Source: Streptomyces sp. LBL (lineage in GTDB: Bacteria > Actinomycetota > Actinomycetes > Streptomycetales > Streptomycetaceae). Taken from it: DNA of 64,000 nucleotides. Below the pieces are notes generated by a model. It was not told the DNA's origin. It worked only from the letters and a program-made list of their open reading frames with translations, and did no database searches. Every line of letters starts with the position of its first letter. Within the stretch, counting starts at the first letter, position 1. Of the stretch, positions 8,332-17,025 are shown piece after piece. The DNA lies in NCBI RefSeq assembly GCF_029893585.1, contig NZ_JARXYX010000014.1, positions 1 through 64,000 of the forward strand, given 5' to 3'. The position numbers and the translations under genes are program-made.

Positions 8332-8977
8332 TCACGTTGTCCCCGGCACGTGCGAACCGCTGCATCAGAAACGACGAGAACGATCCCGTCACCGCGCCCA
8401 GCAGGGCGAGGCCGCAGCCCATCAGGACCACTGCGATCAGCCGCCCCATCGTCGTCACGGGGACGACGTCGCCGTAACCCACGGTCGCCAGCGTGGAGGC
8501 CGCCCACCACAGCGCGTCGCCGAACGTGCGGATCGACGCGCCGGGGGCGGCGTGCTCGTAGTAGTACTCGGCAAGGGCGGCGGACAGGCCGAGCAGTGTG
8601 GACGCCATGCCCGCGTAGAGCATGACCCGTGCCTGCAGAGCCAGCCGGGGCTCCCTCTGTCGGCGGTCCTGCATGGCGTCGTAGGTCCGCACGATGCGTA
8701 CCGGCCGCAGCAGGGGCAGCACGACGACCAGCGAGTCCAGCCAGTGCCGGTGGACAAAACCCGGCCCCTCGCCGCTCAGGCGCCAGCGCACCACGTAGTC
8801 CACGACGAACAACGCCCAGGCACCGTACAAGACCGCCGAAGACAGATCGAGGACAGGCTGGGGCAGCCCCTCTCCCAGAATGCGCACTCCGTACGCGACG
8901 AGAAAGAGCAGTGAGGCGACTCCGAGCGGAATCCCCGCCTGCCGCTCCCAGCGTGCCGTCCGGCTGTCGTCGTCCAT
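8315..8977 (-). CDS. Two-pore-type potassium channel protein
   Basis: This is a 220-residue membrane protein. Hydrophobic helices near residues 15-35 and 45-65 are followed by an Arg-bearing helix (LLRPVRIVRTYDAM) resembling a voltage-sensor S4. Then come a further span, a pore helix and the selectivity filter in TLATVGYGDVVPVTTMGR (K+ channel signature TVGYGD), and a final span. The short C-terminus lacks an obvious RCK/TrkA domain. I chose the ATG at 8977 because homology starts there (MDDDSRTARWERQ); the frame stays open upstream but would overlap the divergent HIT gene. It mediates potassium flux across the cytoplasmic membrane. Confidence 0.88.
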   Translation of the reverse strand: MDDDSRTARWERQAGIPLGVASLLFLVAYGVRILGEGLPQPVLDLSSAVLYGAWALFVVDYVVRWRLSGEGPGFVHRHWLDSLVVVLPLLRPVRIVRTYDAMQDRRQREPRLALQARVMLYAGMASTLLGLSAALAEYYYEHAAPGASIRTFGDALWWAASTLATVGYGDVVPVTTMGRLIAVVLMGCGLALLGAVTGSFSSFLMQRFARAGDNVRPPGR

Positions 8978-9055
8978 CGGCCCAGCTTGGCCGGGACGGT
9001 TGTCCCGTAACCCCGACGACACGCCGCGAACAGGCGAAGCAATATGCTGCACTGC

Positions 9056-9601
9056 ATGACGAGTGAGCCGGAGCAGCAACGGGGAGTGGGGACCCAGGAC
9101 GCGTTCCAGCGTCTGTGGACGCCCCATCGGATGGCCTACATCCAGGGTGAGAACAAGCCGACCGGCCCGGGTGCCGACGACGGCTGTCCCTTCTGTGCCA
9201 TCCCGGCCAAGTCCGACGAGGACGGGCTGATCGTCCGGCGCGGTGAGCAGGTCTACGCCGTGCTCAACCTGTACCCGTACAACGGCGGTCACCTGATGGT
9301 CGTGCCCTACCGCCATGTCGCCGACTACACGGAACTCACGGACGCGGAGACGATCGAGCTCGCCGCGCTGACCAAGCAGGCGATGGCCGCCCTGCGCACC
9401 GCCTCCGGCGCGCACGGTTTCAACATCGGCATGAACCAGGGCTCGGTGGCCGGCGCGGGTATCGCGGCCCACCTCCACCAGCACGTCGTCCCGCGCTGGG
9501 GCGGCGACACGAACTTCATGCCGGTGGTCGGCCACACGAGGGTGCTGCCGCAGTTGCTGGCCGACACGAGGAAGATGCTGGCTCAGGCCTGGCCGTCGTA
9601 A
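9056..9601 (+). CDS. HIT-family nucleotide hydrolase/phosphorylase
   Basis: This is a 181-residue histidine-triad protein. The active-site motif HLHQHVVPRW (H-phi-H-phi-H) lies near residue 143, and a CPFC pair (DGCPFCAI) near residue 45 is likely metal-binding. NLYPYNGGHLMVVPYRH is the usual HIT substrate strand. The length and the C-x-x-C with a C-terminal extension fit the Ap4A phosphorylase/ATP adenylyltransferase-like branch rather than short Hint proteins. Two in-frame ATGs lie 12 nt apart (9044 and 9056); I prefer the second. It diverges from the channel gene with an 80-nt gap and converges on the next membrane-protein gene. Confidence 0.88.
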   Translation: MTSEPEQQRGVGTQDAFQRLWTPHRMAYIQGENKPTGPGADDGCPFCAIPAKSDEDGLIVRRGEQVYAVLNLYPYNGGHLMVVPYRHVADYTELTDAETIELAALTKQAMAALRTASGAHGFNIGMNQGSVAGAGIAAHLHQHVVPRWGGDTNFMPVVGHTRVLPQLLADTRKMLAQAWPS

Positions 9602-9733
9602 GCCGCCAGGCCGCGGGCATGCGGGTGCCCGTGGTACCCGGCCGCCCGTCCAGCGTCGCGAGGACGAGGTCGGACGGGGCGAAGGAGGGCCTGAGCGCAG
9701 TCCAGACCGCAGTCCACGCCGCAGGAGGGCCGG

Positions 9734-9760
9734 GGCGTGGCCCCCGGGAGGGGCCACGCC
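9734..9760. terminator. Hairpin between convergent genes
   Basis: A perfect 11-bp stem (9734-9744 with 9750-9760) with a 5-nt loop lies in the 198-nt gap between the HIT gene and the convergent membrane-protein gene. There is no T-tract. Nothing else is evident in this gap. Confidence 0.6.
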
Positions 9761-9799
9761 GGCCCACCCGCAGGTACGCCCCGCCCCGCCGCCGGAGGC

Positions 9800-11458
9800 C
9801 TACGCGTCGTACAGGTCCGCCTGCTTCGGCGAGGCGTCCTGTACCGCCCCGCTGAGGGATGCCGACCGCGCGCCGAACTTCTCCGTGTCCACGCCGTTCT
9901 CCTTCAGGACCCGGATCGCCGCCGAGTGCACCACCCGCAGGACCGGCGTCGCGGCGCGCAGCGCGTCGTCGGCCATGAAACGGTGCCTCCAGGGCCTGTC
10001 CGCCCAGGCGTGCCGCAGTCCGAAGGGCTCGGGCAGGGTCAGGTTGCCGCCGAGCCAGTTGAGCAGCGGGGGATACCAGGTCAGGGGCGCCCGGGCCGCC
10101 AGTCGCACCACCTCGTCCGCGTCGACCAGCGGAAGCTTCACCTTCCGGGTCTCCCAGAACTTCACCGACTTCGTGACTTCCTTCTCCTTGGCCTCCGGCT
10201 TCGAGGTGAACAGCCCGTGCACCGGACCCAGCGCGTGCCCGGTCACCTCGATGCGCAGGGTCTCGTGCAGCACGGTCACCGTGATCAGCATGGTGATGAC
10301 CAGCTGCCCGTCCCACAGCGTCCACTGCACGCCCAGATAGTGCCGGTCGCCCGCGCCGAACTGCTGCTTGTTGCAGATGTCCTGTATCGCGTGCGTCTTG
10401 ACCTGGTACGCGTCCACGTCGGTGCCCTCGGGCCGGGACACCGCCGTCGCGTTCTCCGCGACGGGGGTGACGATCCAGTGGCGTATCGACGCCTTCGTGA
10501 AGCCGCCCGTGTTCAGCGGGCCGCGCTCCAGCATGCGCAGCTGGTCGTGGATCGCGCGAATGACGTCCCAGCTGCGGAAGGGGTGGATCTCACGGGTGGG
10601 GTCGGCGGGGAGCAGGTCCTCGGCGAGCTGCCAGCTGCCCCAGCGGGTGCCCATGCCGAGTATGCCCTTGGGCCCGGCGTAGAAGACGGAGTTGGACTGC
10701 TGCTCGGCGCTCAACGTGGCCAGGGACTGGCGCAGTTGCTCGGCCGCCGTCTGCTTGGGGCTGGTCGGCACCGCCTCAGGCACCTTCGCCCCGATGCTGC
10801 TGCCGGACAGCAGGCTGTCCCAACGGCCCCGCAGGTCCTGCGCCGTGCGCTCGCAGATCCGCTTCGCCCAGAACCAGCCGACCACCGGCAGGACCACCGC
10901 CGCGCGCGCGTACCAGGCCCAGAACCCCGAGAACGGCATCTTGACCAGGAAGATCACCGCGAGGGCGCCCACCCCGACGAGCAGTGCGGTGGCCAGGGCG
11001 CCGGCCCTGCCCTCCTGCTTGGCGATCGTCGTGCGGATCTGGAAGACCAGCAGCCAGATGAGCAGCCCGGGCAGGAACAGCAGCCCGCACAGCACCATGA
11101 CGATGGTGAGCAGGTTGTCCCGTTCCCTGCGGATGTTGTTCGCGGCGAGGCAGTGCTCGACCACGACCTGCGGCTCGGCGCCGAAGGACTGGATGAGCGG
11201 CTTGCGGCCGGCCCCGAGCATGCGGGAGACCACGGCCCCGGAGAACGCCTCACCCAGATTGGGCCGGAAGAGTCTCGTCCACTTGCGGCCGCCGCTGACG
11301 GCCGACTTGTGCCACTCGTTGTTGGCCTTGAGGATCTCCTCCACCGGACTGTCCCGATAAGCCGCCGAGGCCAGCGCGAACGTCGACGTCTGGCCCCCGT
11401 CGCCCGTGCGCGGCACCTGCGGACCGAACATGTCCGCGTAACCGCTCCCAACGGTCAT
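9800..11458 (-). CDS. Membrane protein of unknown function
   Basis: This is a 552-residue protein. Residues 1-100 are soluble. Four hydrophobic segments lie between about residues 110 and 215 (LLTIVMVLCGLLFLPGLLIW, ATALLVGVGALAVIFLV, then two shorter ones). A long hydrophilic C-terminal part follows, containing TLSAEQQSNSVFYAGPKGIL. I chose the ATG at 11458 (MTVGSGYADMFGP); an upstream GTG at 11521 is also in frame but would begin near the repeat array. I do not recognise a catalytic motif. The gene sits alone, converging on the HIT gene. Confidence 0.75.
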   Translation of the reverse strand: MTVGSGYADMFGPQVPRTGDGGQTSTFALASAAYRDSPVEEILKANNEWHKSAVSGGRKWTRLFRPNLGEAFSGAVVSRMLGAGRKPLIQSFGAEPQVVVEHCLAANNIRRERDNLLTIVMVLCGLLFLPGLLIWLLVFQIRTTIAKQEGRAGALATALLVGVGALAVIFLVKMPFSGFWAWYARAAVVLPVVGWFWAKRICERTAQDLRGRWDSLLSGSSIGAKVPEAVPTSPKQTAAEQLRQSLATLSAEQQSNSVFYAGPKGILGMGTRWGSWQLAEDLLPADPTREIHPFRSWDVIRAIHDQLRMLERGPLNTGGFTKASIRHWIVTPVAENATAVSRPEGTDVDAYQVKTHAIQDICNKQQFGAGDRHYLGVQWTLWDGQLVITMLITVTVLHETLRIEVTGHALGPVHGLFTSKPEAKEKEVTKSVKFWETRKVKLPLVDADEVVRLAARAPLTWYPPLLNWLGGNLTLPEPFGLRHAWADRPWRHRFMADDALRAATPVLRVVHSAAIRVLKENGVDTEKFGARSASLSGAVQDASPKQADLYDA

Positions 11459-11556
11459 TCCCGCCCCCGATCGTCGCAGGTCTTGCTCCTGCGGCCTTCC
11501 CGACTTCCGTGCTCCGCACACATGTTGATCAGGTCATCAGCGTATCCGCAGGCAGT

Positions 11557-11665
11557 GACATCCGTCGGCGGTCGCCCCGACATCCGTCGGGGGTTCACCC
11601 ACAACCGTCTGCTGACGCCCCAGTAACCGTCTGCTGCCACCCCGACAACCGTCGGCGGACGGCCG
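11557..11665. repeat. Tandem array, five units of about 22 bp
   Basis: The units are 11557-11578, 11579-11600, 11601-11621, 11622-11643 and 11644-11665. Each contains a version of GACAACCGTCGGCGG followed by a C-rich tail. Units 1 and 2 have GACATCCGTC, unit 5 has GACAACCGTC, and units 3 and 4 have an AACCGTCTGCTG core. The array lies about 60 nt beyond the stop of the EF-G-like gene and 100 nt before the start of the membrane-protein gene. Confidence 0.85.
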
Positions 11666-11727
11666 AAGCCGCCCGCCGACGCGGAGGGGAGCGTTCCGCG
11701 AACGTCACTGGTGGGGCCTGTCACCAA

Positions 11728-13926
11728 CTATGCAGAGCTGCCCGCCTCTTCGCGGATCCTTTCCGCGATCTGGGGTGGCATCGGCTCGTGCCGCGCGTAC
11801 GAACGGCTGAAACGGGCCGTGCCGTGGGACAGCGAACGCAGATCGACCGCGTACCGGTCGATCTCGATCTCGGGCACCTCGGCCCTGACCAACGTCCGCC
11901 CGCCACTGATCTGTTCGGTGCCGAGCACCCGGCCGCGCCGCCCCGACAGGTCGCTCATCACGGCGCCCACGTAGCCGTCCCCGACCAGGACACTGATCTC
12001 GGCGACCGGTTCCAGCAGATGGATCTTCGCGTCGGCCGCCGCCTCCCGCAGCGCCAGCGCACCGGCCGTCTGGAACGCGGCGTCGGAGGAGTCCACCGAG
12101 TGCGCCTTGCCGTCCAGCAGCGTGACCCGGATGTCGATGAGCGGATGGCCGGCCGCGACTCCTCTGGCCGCCTGGGCCCGCACGCCCTTCTCCACGGACG
12201 GGATGAACTGGCGCGGCACCGCCCCGCCGACGACCTTGTCCACGAACTCGATGCCCGAACCGCCGGTCAGCGGCTCCACCTCGATCTCGCAGACGGCGTA
12301 CTGCCCGTGCCCGCCGGACTGCTTCACATGCCGGCCGCGGCCCGCCGACTTCGCCGCGAACGTCTCCCGTAGGGAGACCCTGTGCGGGACGACGTCGACC
12401 TGCACGCCGTAACGGCTGCGCAGCCGTTCCAGCGCGACGTCCGCGTGTGCCTCGCCCAGGCACCACAGCACCACCTGGTGGGTGTTCTGGTTCTGCTCCA
12501 GCCGCATGGTCGGGTCTTCGGCGACCAGCCGGGCCAGCCCCTGGGAGAGCTTGTCCTCGTCGGCCTTGCTGTGTGCCTGGATGGCCAGCGGCAGCAGCGG
12601 GTCGGGCATCTCCCACGGCGCCATGAGCAGCGGGTCGTCCTTGCCCGAGAGCGTGTCCCCGGTCTCCGCGCGGCTCAGCTTCGCCACACACGCGAGATCA
12701 CCGGCGATGCAGTGGGTCAGCGCCCGCTGCTGTTTGCCGAAGGGAGCCGACAGGGCGCCGATGCGCTCGTCGACATCGTGGTCCTCGTGCCCCCGGTCCG
12801 TGAGCCCGTGCCCGGAGACATGGACCGTCTCGTCCGGACGCAGGGTGCCCGAGAAGATCCGTACCAGCGAGACCCGGCCCACATACGGGTCGGACGAGGT
12901 CTTCACGACCTCCGCGACCAGCGGCCCGTCCGGATCGCACAGCTTCAGCTCACGCGGCTCGCCGTCCAGCGTGGTGACCCGGGGGGCCCGCCGCTCCAGC
13001 GGGGTCGGGAAACCGCCGGTGACCAGCTCCAGGAGCTCGACCGTGCCGAGTCCCGCACGGGCGCCCTCGGCCGCGGGTGCGGCGGCCAGCACCGGGAAGA
13101 AGACCCCGCGCGCGACGGCCCGCTCCAGGTCCTCGACCAGCGTCTTGACATCGATCTGCTCGCCGCCGAGATAGCGGTCCATGAGGGTCTCGTCCTCGCT
13201 CTCCGAGATGATCCCCTCGATCAGCCGGTTGCGGGCCTCCTCGATCAGCGGCAGCTGGTCCTCGCCCGGCTCGGCTTCCTTGCGCGTCCCGGAGGAGTAG
13301 TCGAACAGTTGCTGCGACAGCAGCCCGATCAGCCCGGTCACGGGCGCGTGCCCGTCCGGTGCCTGCGGGCCGCGCAGCGGCAGGTAGAGCGGGAGGACGG
13401 CGTCGGGGTCGTCGCCGCCGAAGGCCTCCGCGCAGATCCGGGTCATCTCCTCGAAGTTCGCGCGGGCGGCCTCCAGGTGCGTGACGACGATCGCCCGGGG
13501 CATACCGACCGCCGCGCACTCCTCCCACACCATGCGGGTCGAGCCGTCCACGCCGTCCGAGGCGGAGACGACGAAAAGGGCCGCGTCCGCCGCTCGCAGA
13601 CCGGCCCTCAGCTCTCCGACGAAGTCGGCGTATCCGGGGGTGTCGAGAAGATTGACCCGGTACCCGCCCCATTCCACGGGGACCAGGGAGAGCTGCACCG
13701 AGCGCTGCTGACGGTGCTCGATCTCGTCGTAGTCGGAGACGGTGCCGCCGTCCTCCACGCGGCCCGCCCGGTTCACTGCCCCCGCCGTCAGCGCGAGGGC
13801 TTCCACCAATGTCGTCTTGCCCGAACCGGAGTGGCCGACCAGCACCACATTCCGTACGGACGCGGGGTGGTCGGCCGCCGCTGCTCTGCCGGCGGCTCCG
13901 GTGTGTGTGTTCGCCTTGTCGCCCAT
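11728..13926 (-). CDS. fusA2: EF-G-like GTPase (FusA2/EF-G2 type)
   Basis: This is a 732-residue protein with the five-domain layout of elongation factor G. G1 is GHSGSGKT (residues 32-39) and G3 is DTPGYADF. The G4 position reads VVTHLEAARANF instead of NKxD, and the histidine that helps GTP hydrolysis in EF-G (DTPGH) is Tyr. Both changes suggest weak or altered GTPase activity. In mycobacteria a paralogue of this kind, EF-G2, was reported to bind GTP without ribosome-stimulated hydrolysis. A GGGAGG ribosome-binding site precedes the ATG. It is a paralogue, not the main fusA, since it is not in the str operon. Confidence 0.88.
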   Translation of the reverse strand: MGDKANTHTGAAGRAAAADHPASVRNVVLVGHSGSGKTTLVEALALTAGAVNRAGRVEDGGTVSDYDEIEHRQQRSVQLSLVPVEWGGYRVNLLDTPGYADFVGELRAGLRAADAALFVVSASDGVDGSTRMVWEECAAVGMPRAIVVTHLEAARANFEEMTRICAEAFGGDDPDAVLPLYLPLRGPQAPDGHAPVTGLIGLLSQQLFDYSSGTRKEAEPGEDQLPLIEEARNRLIEGIISESEDETLMDRYLGGEQIDVKTLVEDLERAVARGVFFPVLAAAPAAEGARAGLGTVELLELVTGGFPTPLERRAPRVTTLDGEPRELKLCDPDGPLVAEVVKTSSDPYVGRVSLVRIFSGTLRPDETVHVSGHGLTDRGHEDHDVDERIGALSAPFGKQQRALTHCIAGDLACVAKLSRAETGDTLSGKDDPLLMAPWEMPDPLLPLAIQAHSKADEDKLSQGLARLVAEDPTMRLEQNQNTHQVVLWCLGEAHADVALERLRSRYGVQVDVVPHRVSLRETFAAKSAGRGRHVKQSGGHGQYAVCEIEVEPLTGGSGIEFVDKVVGGAVPRQFIPSVEKGVRAQAARGVAAGHPLIDIRVTLLDGKAHSVDSSDAAFQTAGALALREAAADAKIHLLEPVAEISVLVGDGYVGAVMSDLSGRRGRVLGTEQISGGRTLVRAEVPEIEIDRYAVDLRSLSHGTARFSRSYARHEPMPPQIAERIREEAGSSA

Positions 13927-14151
13927 GGCCTTGCCTCCCGTGCACGGTGAGGTCACTGTGGGCGCGGACACGCGGTCCGCGTGCGGTGGCGGCTCCGGCG
14001 ACGCCCGCGGTGTTCTTCGAGCTTTCCACTCCCGCCACGGTGCGTCCATACGAGGGACGGGATCGCATCGCCCGCCGCCGGTCGCGGGCCGTCCACCGCA
14101 TCCCGGGGCCGGGCCGCGGGTGCCCGTCCGTCGCCCACACGCGCGCGTGGC

Positions 14152-14157
14152 TACGAT
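14152..14157 (+). promoter_or_regulatory. Candidate -10 of the PI/PIM cluster
   Basis: TACGAT lies 57 nt before the first ATG of the phosphatidylinositol cluster, at the right end of the 287-nt divergent spacer. The -35 match is poor. The rest of the spacer shows no other clear feature. Confidence 0.35.
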
Positions 14158-14213
14158 GGGCCAGCCGGCGGCCAGCAGGGGCCGCTCGGCCACACCGAAC
14201 CCTCGGGAAGGCC

Positions 14214-14888
14214 ATGCTGAACAAGTACGCGCGTGCATTCTTCACGCGTGTCCTCACACCGTTCGCCGCGTTTCTCATCCGGCGGGGCGTCAGCCCCGAC
14301 ACGGTGACCCTCCTCGGCACCGCAGGTGTGGTCGCGGGTGCGCTGGTCTTCTACCCAAGGGGCGAGTTCTTCTGGGGCACGGTCGTGATCACGCTCTTCG
14401 TGTTCTCCGACCTCGTCGACGGGAACATGGCCCGCCAGCTCGGCCGCACGAGCCGCTGGGGCGCCTTCCTGGACTCCACGCTCGACCGGGTCGCCGACGG
14501 CGCGATCTTCGGCGGCTTCGCCCTCTGGTACGCGGGCGGCGGCGACGACAACGTGCTGTGCGCGGTCTCGATCTTCTGCCTGGCGAGCGGCCAGGTGGTG
14601 TCGTACACCAAGGCCCGGGGCGAATCGATCGGCTTGCCGGTCGCCGTGAACGGACTCGTCGAGCGCGCCGAGCGCCTGGTGATCGCCCTGGTCCTGGCGG
14701 GCCTCGCGGGCCTGCACACGTTCGGCGTGCCCGGCATCCAGTACCTGCTGCCGGTAGCCCTGTGGATCGTCGCGGTCGGCAGCCTGGTCACGCTGATCCA
14801 GCGGGTCGTCACGGTCCGCCGGGAGTCGGAAGAGGCGGAGGCTGCGTCCGCCCAGGAGGAGACGCGGGGGAGCGAGGCGGCGAAGTGA
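14214..14888 (+). CDS. pgsA: Phosphatidylinositol phosphate synthase
   Basis: This is a 224-residue CDP-alcohol phosphatidyltransferase. The family signature D-x2-D-G-x2-A-R-x8-G-x3-D-x3-D is complete in DLVDGNMARQLGRTSRWG followed by AFLDSTLDRVAD. Several membrane spans surround it, and the C-terminus is charged. It condenses CDP-diacylglycerol with inositol-phosphate in the cytoplasmic membrane, the first committed step to phosphatidylinositol and the PIM glycolipids. Support comes from the genes that follow, acyltransferase and pimA, each overlapping by 4 nt (GTGA). In older annotation the actinobacterial gene is called pgsA although it makes PIP rather than PGP. Confidence 0.92.
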   Translation: MLNKYARAFFTRVLTPFAAFLIRRGVSPDTVTLLGTAGVVAGALVFYPRGEFFWGTVVITLFVFSDLVDGNMARQLGRTSRWGAFLDSTLDRVADGAIFGGFALWYAGGGDDNVLCAVSIFCLASGQVVSYTKARGESIGLPVAVNGLVERAERLVIALVLAGLAGLHTFGVPGIQYLLPVALWIVAVGSLVTLIQRVVTVRRESEEAEAASAQEETRGSEAAK

Positions 14889-15805
14889 GCGCCCAGGACC
14901 GGGTCACCGACGCGCTGTACGGCCTGGGCTGGGGCGTGGTCAAGAAGCTGCCCGAACCGGTCGCCGTACGCCTCGGCCGGAGCATCGCCGACCTCGCCTG
15001 GAAGCAGCGCGGCAAGGGTGTGCTGCGGCTGGAGAGCAACTACGCGCGCGTGGTGCCCGATGCGAGCCCCGAGCGCCTCGCCGAACTGTCCCGCGCGGGC
15101 ATGCGGTCGTATCTGCGCTACTGGATGGAGTCCTTCCGGCTTCCCGCCTGGAGCGCCGATCGCGTCAAGGGCGGCTTCGACCCCAAGGATGCGCACCACC
15201 TCACGGAGGGCCTCGCGGCCGGCAAGGGCGTCATCCTCGCGCTGCCGCACATGGCCAACTGGGACCTCGCCGGCGCCTGGGTCACCACCAAGCTGGACAC
15301 ACCGTTCACGACGGTGGCCGAACGCCTCAAGCCGGAGACGCTGTACGACCGTTTCGTCGCCTACCGCGAGGGCCTCGGCATGGAGGTCCTGCCGCACAGC
15401 GGCGGCACCGCCTTCGGCACGCTGGCCCGGCGGCTGCGTGACGGCGGTCTGGTCTGCCTGGTCGCCGAGCGGGACCTGTCCTCCTCCGGCGTCGAGGTCC
15501 GGTTCTTCGGCGAGGCCACCCGCATCCCGGCCGGACCTGCGCTGCTCGCCCAGCAGACCGGCGCGCTGCTGCTGCCGGTGACGCTCTGGTACGACGACTC
15601 ACCCGTCATGCGGGGCCGGGTGCATCCCCCGGTCGAGGTCCCCGAGTCAGGTACGCGGGCCGAGAAGACGTCTGTCATGGCACAGGCGCTGGCCGATGCC
15701 TTCGCCACGGGGATCGCCGACCATCCGGAGGACTGGCACATGCTGCAGAGACTGTGGCTCAAGGACCTCGATCCCGCCCGATCCGCCGACGGGGGGACCG
15801 CGTGA
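14885..15805 (+). CDS. PIM acyltransferase (lauroyl/myristoyl transferase family)
   Basis: This is a 306-residue LpxL/HtrB-like acyltransferase. The catalytic H-x4-D motif is visible in LPHMANWDLAGAW, and the YRCR-like region is VAERDLSSSGVEVRFFGE. In mycobacteria the equivalent enzyme, PatA, adds palmitate to the mannose of phosphatidylinositol mannoside on the inner face of the membrane. It starts with GTG overlapping the stop of the synthase gene and ends overlapping the GTG of pimA, so all three are translationally coupled. The assignment as PIM acyltransferase rests on both family and context. Confidence 0.9.
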   Translation: MSAQDRVTDALYGLGWGVVKKLPEPVAVRLGRSIADLAWKQRGKGVLRLESNYARVVPDASPERLAELSRAGMRSYLRYWMESFRLPAWSADRVKGGFDPKDAHHLTEGLAAGKGVILALPHMANWDLAGAWVTTKLDTPFTTVAERLKPETLYDRFVAYREGLGMEVLPHSGGTAFGTLARRLRDGGLVCLVAERDLSSSGVEVRFFGEATRIPAGPALLAQQTGALLLPVTLWYDDSPVMRGRVHPPVEVPESGTRAEKTSVMAQALADAFATGIADHPEDWHMLQRLWLKDLDPARSADGGTA

Positions 15806-16971
15806 GGATCGGTATCGTCTGCCCGTACTCCTGGGACGTGCCGGGCGGCGTCCAGTTCCACATCCGCGATCTCGCCGAGTACTTCATCCGCCTCGGGCAC
15901 GAGGTGTCCGTCCTCGCCCCCGCCGATGAGGACACCCCGCTGCCGCCGTACGTCGTCTCGGCCGGACGTGCCGTGCCGGTGCCGTACAACGGATCGGTGG
16001 CCCGGCTGAACTTCGGTTTCCTGTCGGCGGCCCGGGTGCGGCGCTGGCTGCACGACGGCCGGTTCGACGTCATCCACATCCACGAGCCCACCTCGCCCTC
16101 GCTCGGCCTGCTGGCCTGCTGGGCCGCGCAGGGCCCGATCGTCGCCACCTTCCACACCTCCAACCCGCGCTCCCGGGCCATGATCGCCGCGTACTCGATC
16201 CTGCAGGCCGCACTGGAGAAGATCAGCGCCCGGATCGCGGTGAGCGAGTACGCCCGCCGCACTCTGGTCGAGCACCTCGGCGGGGACGCGGTGGTGATCC
16301 CGAACGGTGTCGACGTCGACTTCTTCGCCAGGGCCGAGCCCAAGCCCGAGTGGCAGGGAGACACCATCGGCTTCGTCGGACGCATCGACGAGCCGCGCAA
16401 GGGCCTGCCGGTGCTGATGAAGGCGCTGCCGAAGATCCTCGCCGAGCGCCCGCAGACCCGGCTGCTGGTCGCCGGCCGCGGGGACGAGGAGGAGGCGGTC
16501 GAGAACCTTCCGAAGGAACTGCGCCCGCGCGTGGAGTTCCTCGGCATGGTCAGCGACGAGGACAAGGCCCGTTTCCTGCGCAGCGTCGACCTGTACGTCG
16601 CCCCCAACACCGGCGGTGAGAGCTTCGGCATCATCCTGGTCGAGGCGATGTCCGCCGGCGCCCCCGTGCTCGCCTCGGACCTCGACGCCTTCGCCCAGGT
16701 GCTGGACCAGGGCGCGGCGGGCGAACTGTTCGCCAACGAGGACGCGGACGCCCTAGCCGAGGTGGCCCTGCGGCTGCTGGCGGACCCGGAGCGACGGGCC
16801 GGGCTCAGCGCGCGCGGCAGCGTGCACGTACGCCGGTTCGACTGGTCGACGGTCGGCGCGGACATCCTGTCCGTGTACGAGACGGTGACAGCCGGCGCGA
16901 CGGCGGTCGCCGCGGAGGACGACGAACGGACGACGGGCCTGCTGGCGCGGCTGGGGCTGGCGCGGGACTGA
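15802..16971 (+). CDS. pimA: Phosphatidylinositol alpha-mannosyltransferase
   Basis: This is a 389-residue GT4 glycosyltransferase with the GT-B fold. The N-terminal glycine-rich acceptor loop is CPYSWDVPGGVQFHI. The C-terminal donor domain has FVGRIDEPRKGLPVL and the E-x7-E motif in GGESFGIILVEAMSAGAPVLA. PimA transfers mannose from GDP-mannose to the 2-position of the inositol ring at the cytoplasmic face of the membrane. The GTG start overlaps the preceding stop by 4 nt. Start choice is supported by the motif VRIGIVCPY at the extreme N-terminus. Confidence 0.94.
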   Translation: MRIGIVCPYSWDVPGGVQFHIRDLAEYFIRLGHEVSVLAPADEDTPLPPYVVSAGRAVPVPYNGSVARLNFGFLSAARVRRWLHDGRFDVIHIHEPTSPSLGLLACWAAQGPIVATFHTSNPRSRAMIAAYSILQAALEKISARIAVSEYARRTLVEHLGGDAVVIPNGVDVDFFARAEPKPEWQGDTIGFVGRIDEPRKGLPVLMKALPKILAERPQTRLLVAGRGDEEEAVENLPKELRPRVEFLGMVSDEDKARFLRSVDLYVAPNTGGESFGIILVEAMSAGAPVLASDLDAFAQVLDQGAAGELFANEDADALAEVALRLLADPERRAGLSARGSVHVRRFDWSTVGADILSVYETVTAGATAVAAEDDERTTGLLARLGLARD

Positions 16972-17025
16972 CGGGCTCTCGTACGGGTCGTAAGGCGCCG
17001 CCGGGCACGGGTAGCCTTGCGGCCC

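Noticed and set aside
8978..9757. N-terminal extension of the potassium-channel frame
   Set aside because: The frame stays open but would run through the divergent HIT gene; channel similarity begins at the ATG at 8977.
9602..9799. 78-codon plus-strand frame after the HIT gene
   Set aside because: Arg/Pro-rich shadow of a GC-rich gap that contains a terminator-like hairpin; no ribosome-binding site or homology is evident.
11455..11727. 90-codon minus-strand frame across the 22-bp repeats
   Set aside because: It consists of translated repeats with no conserved feature and lacks a convincing ribosome-binding site.
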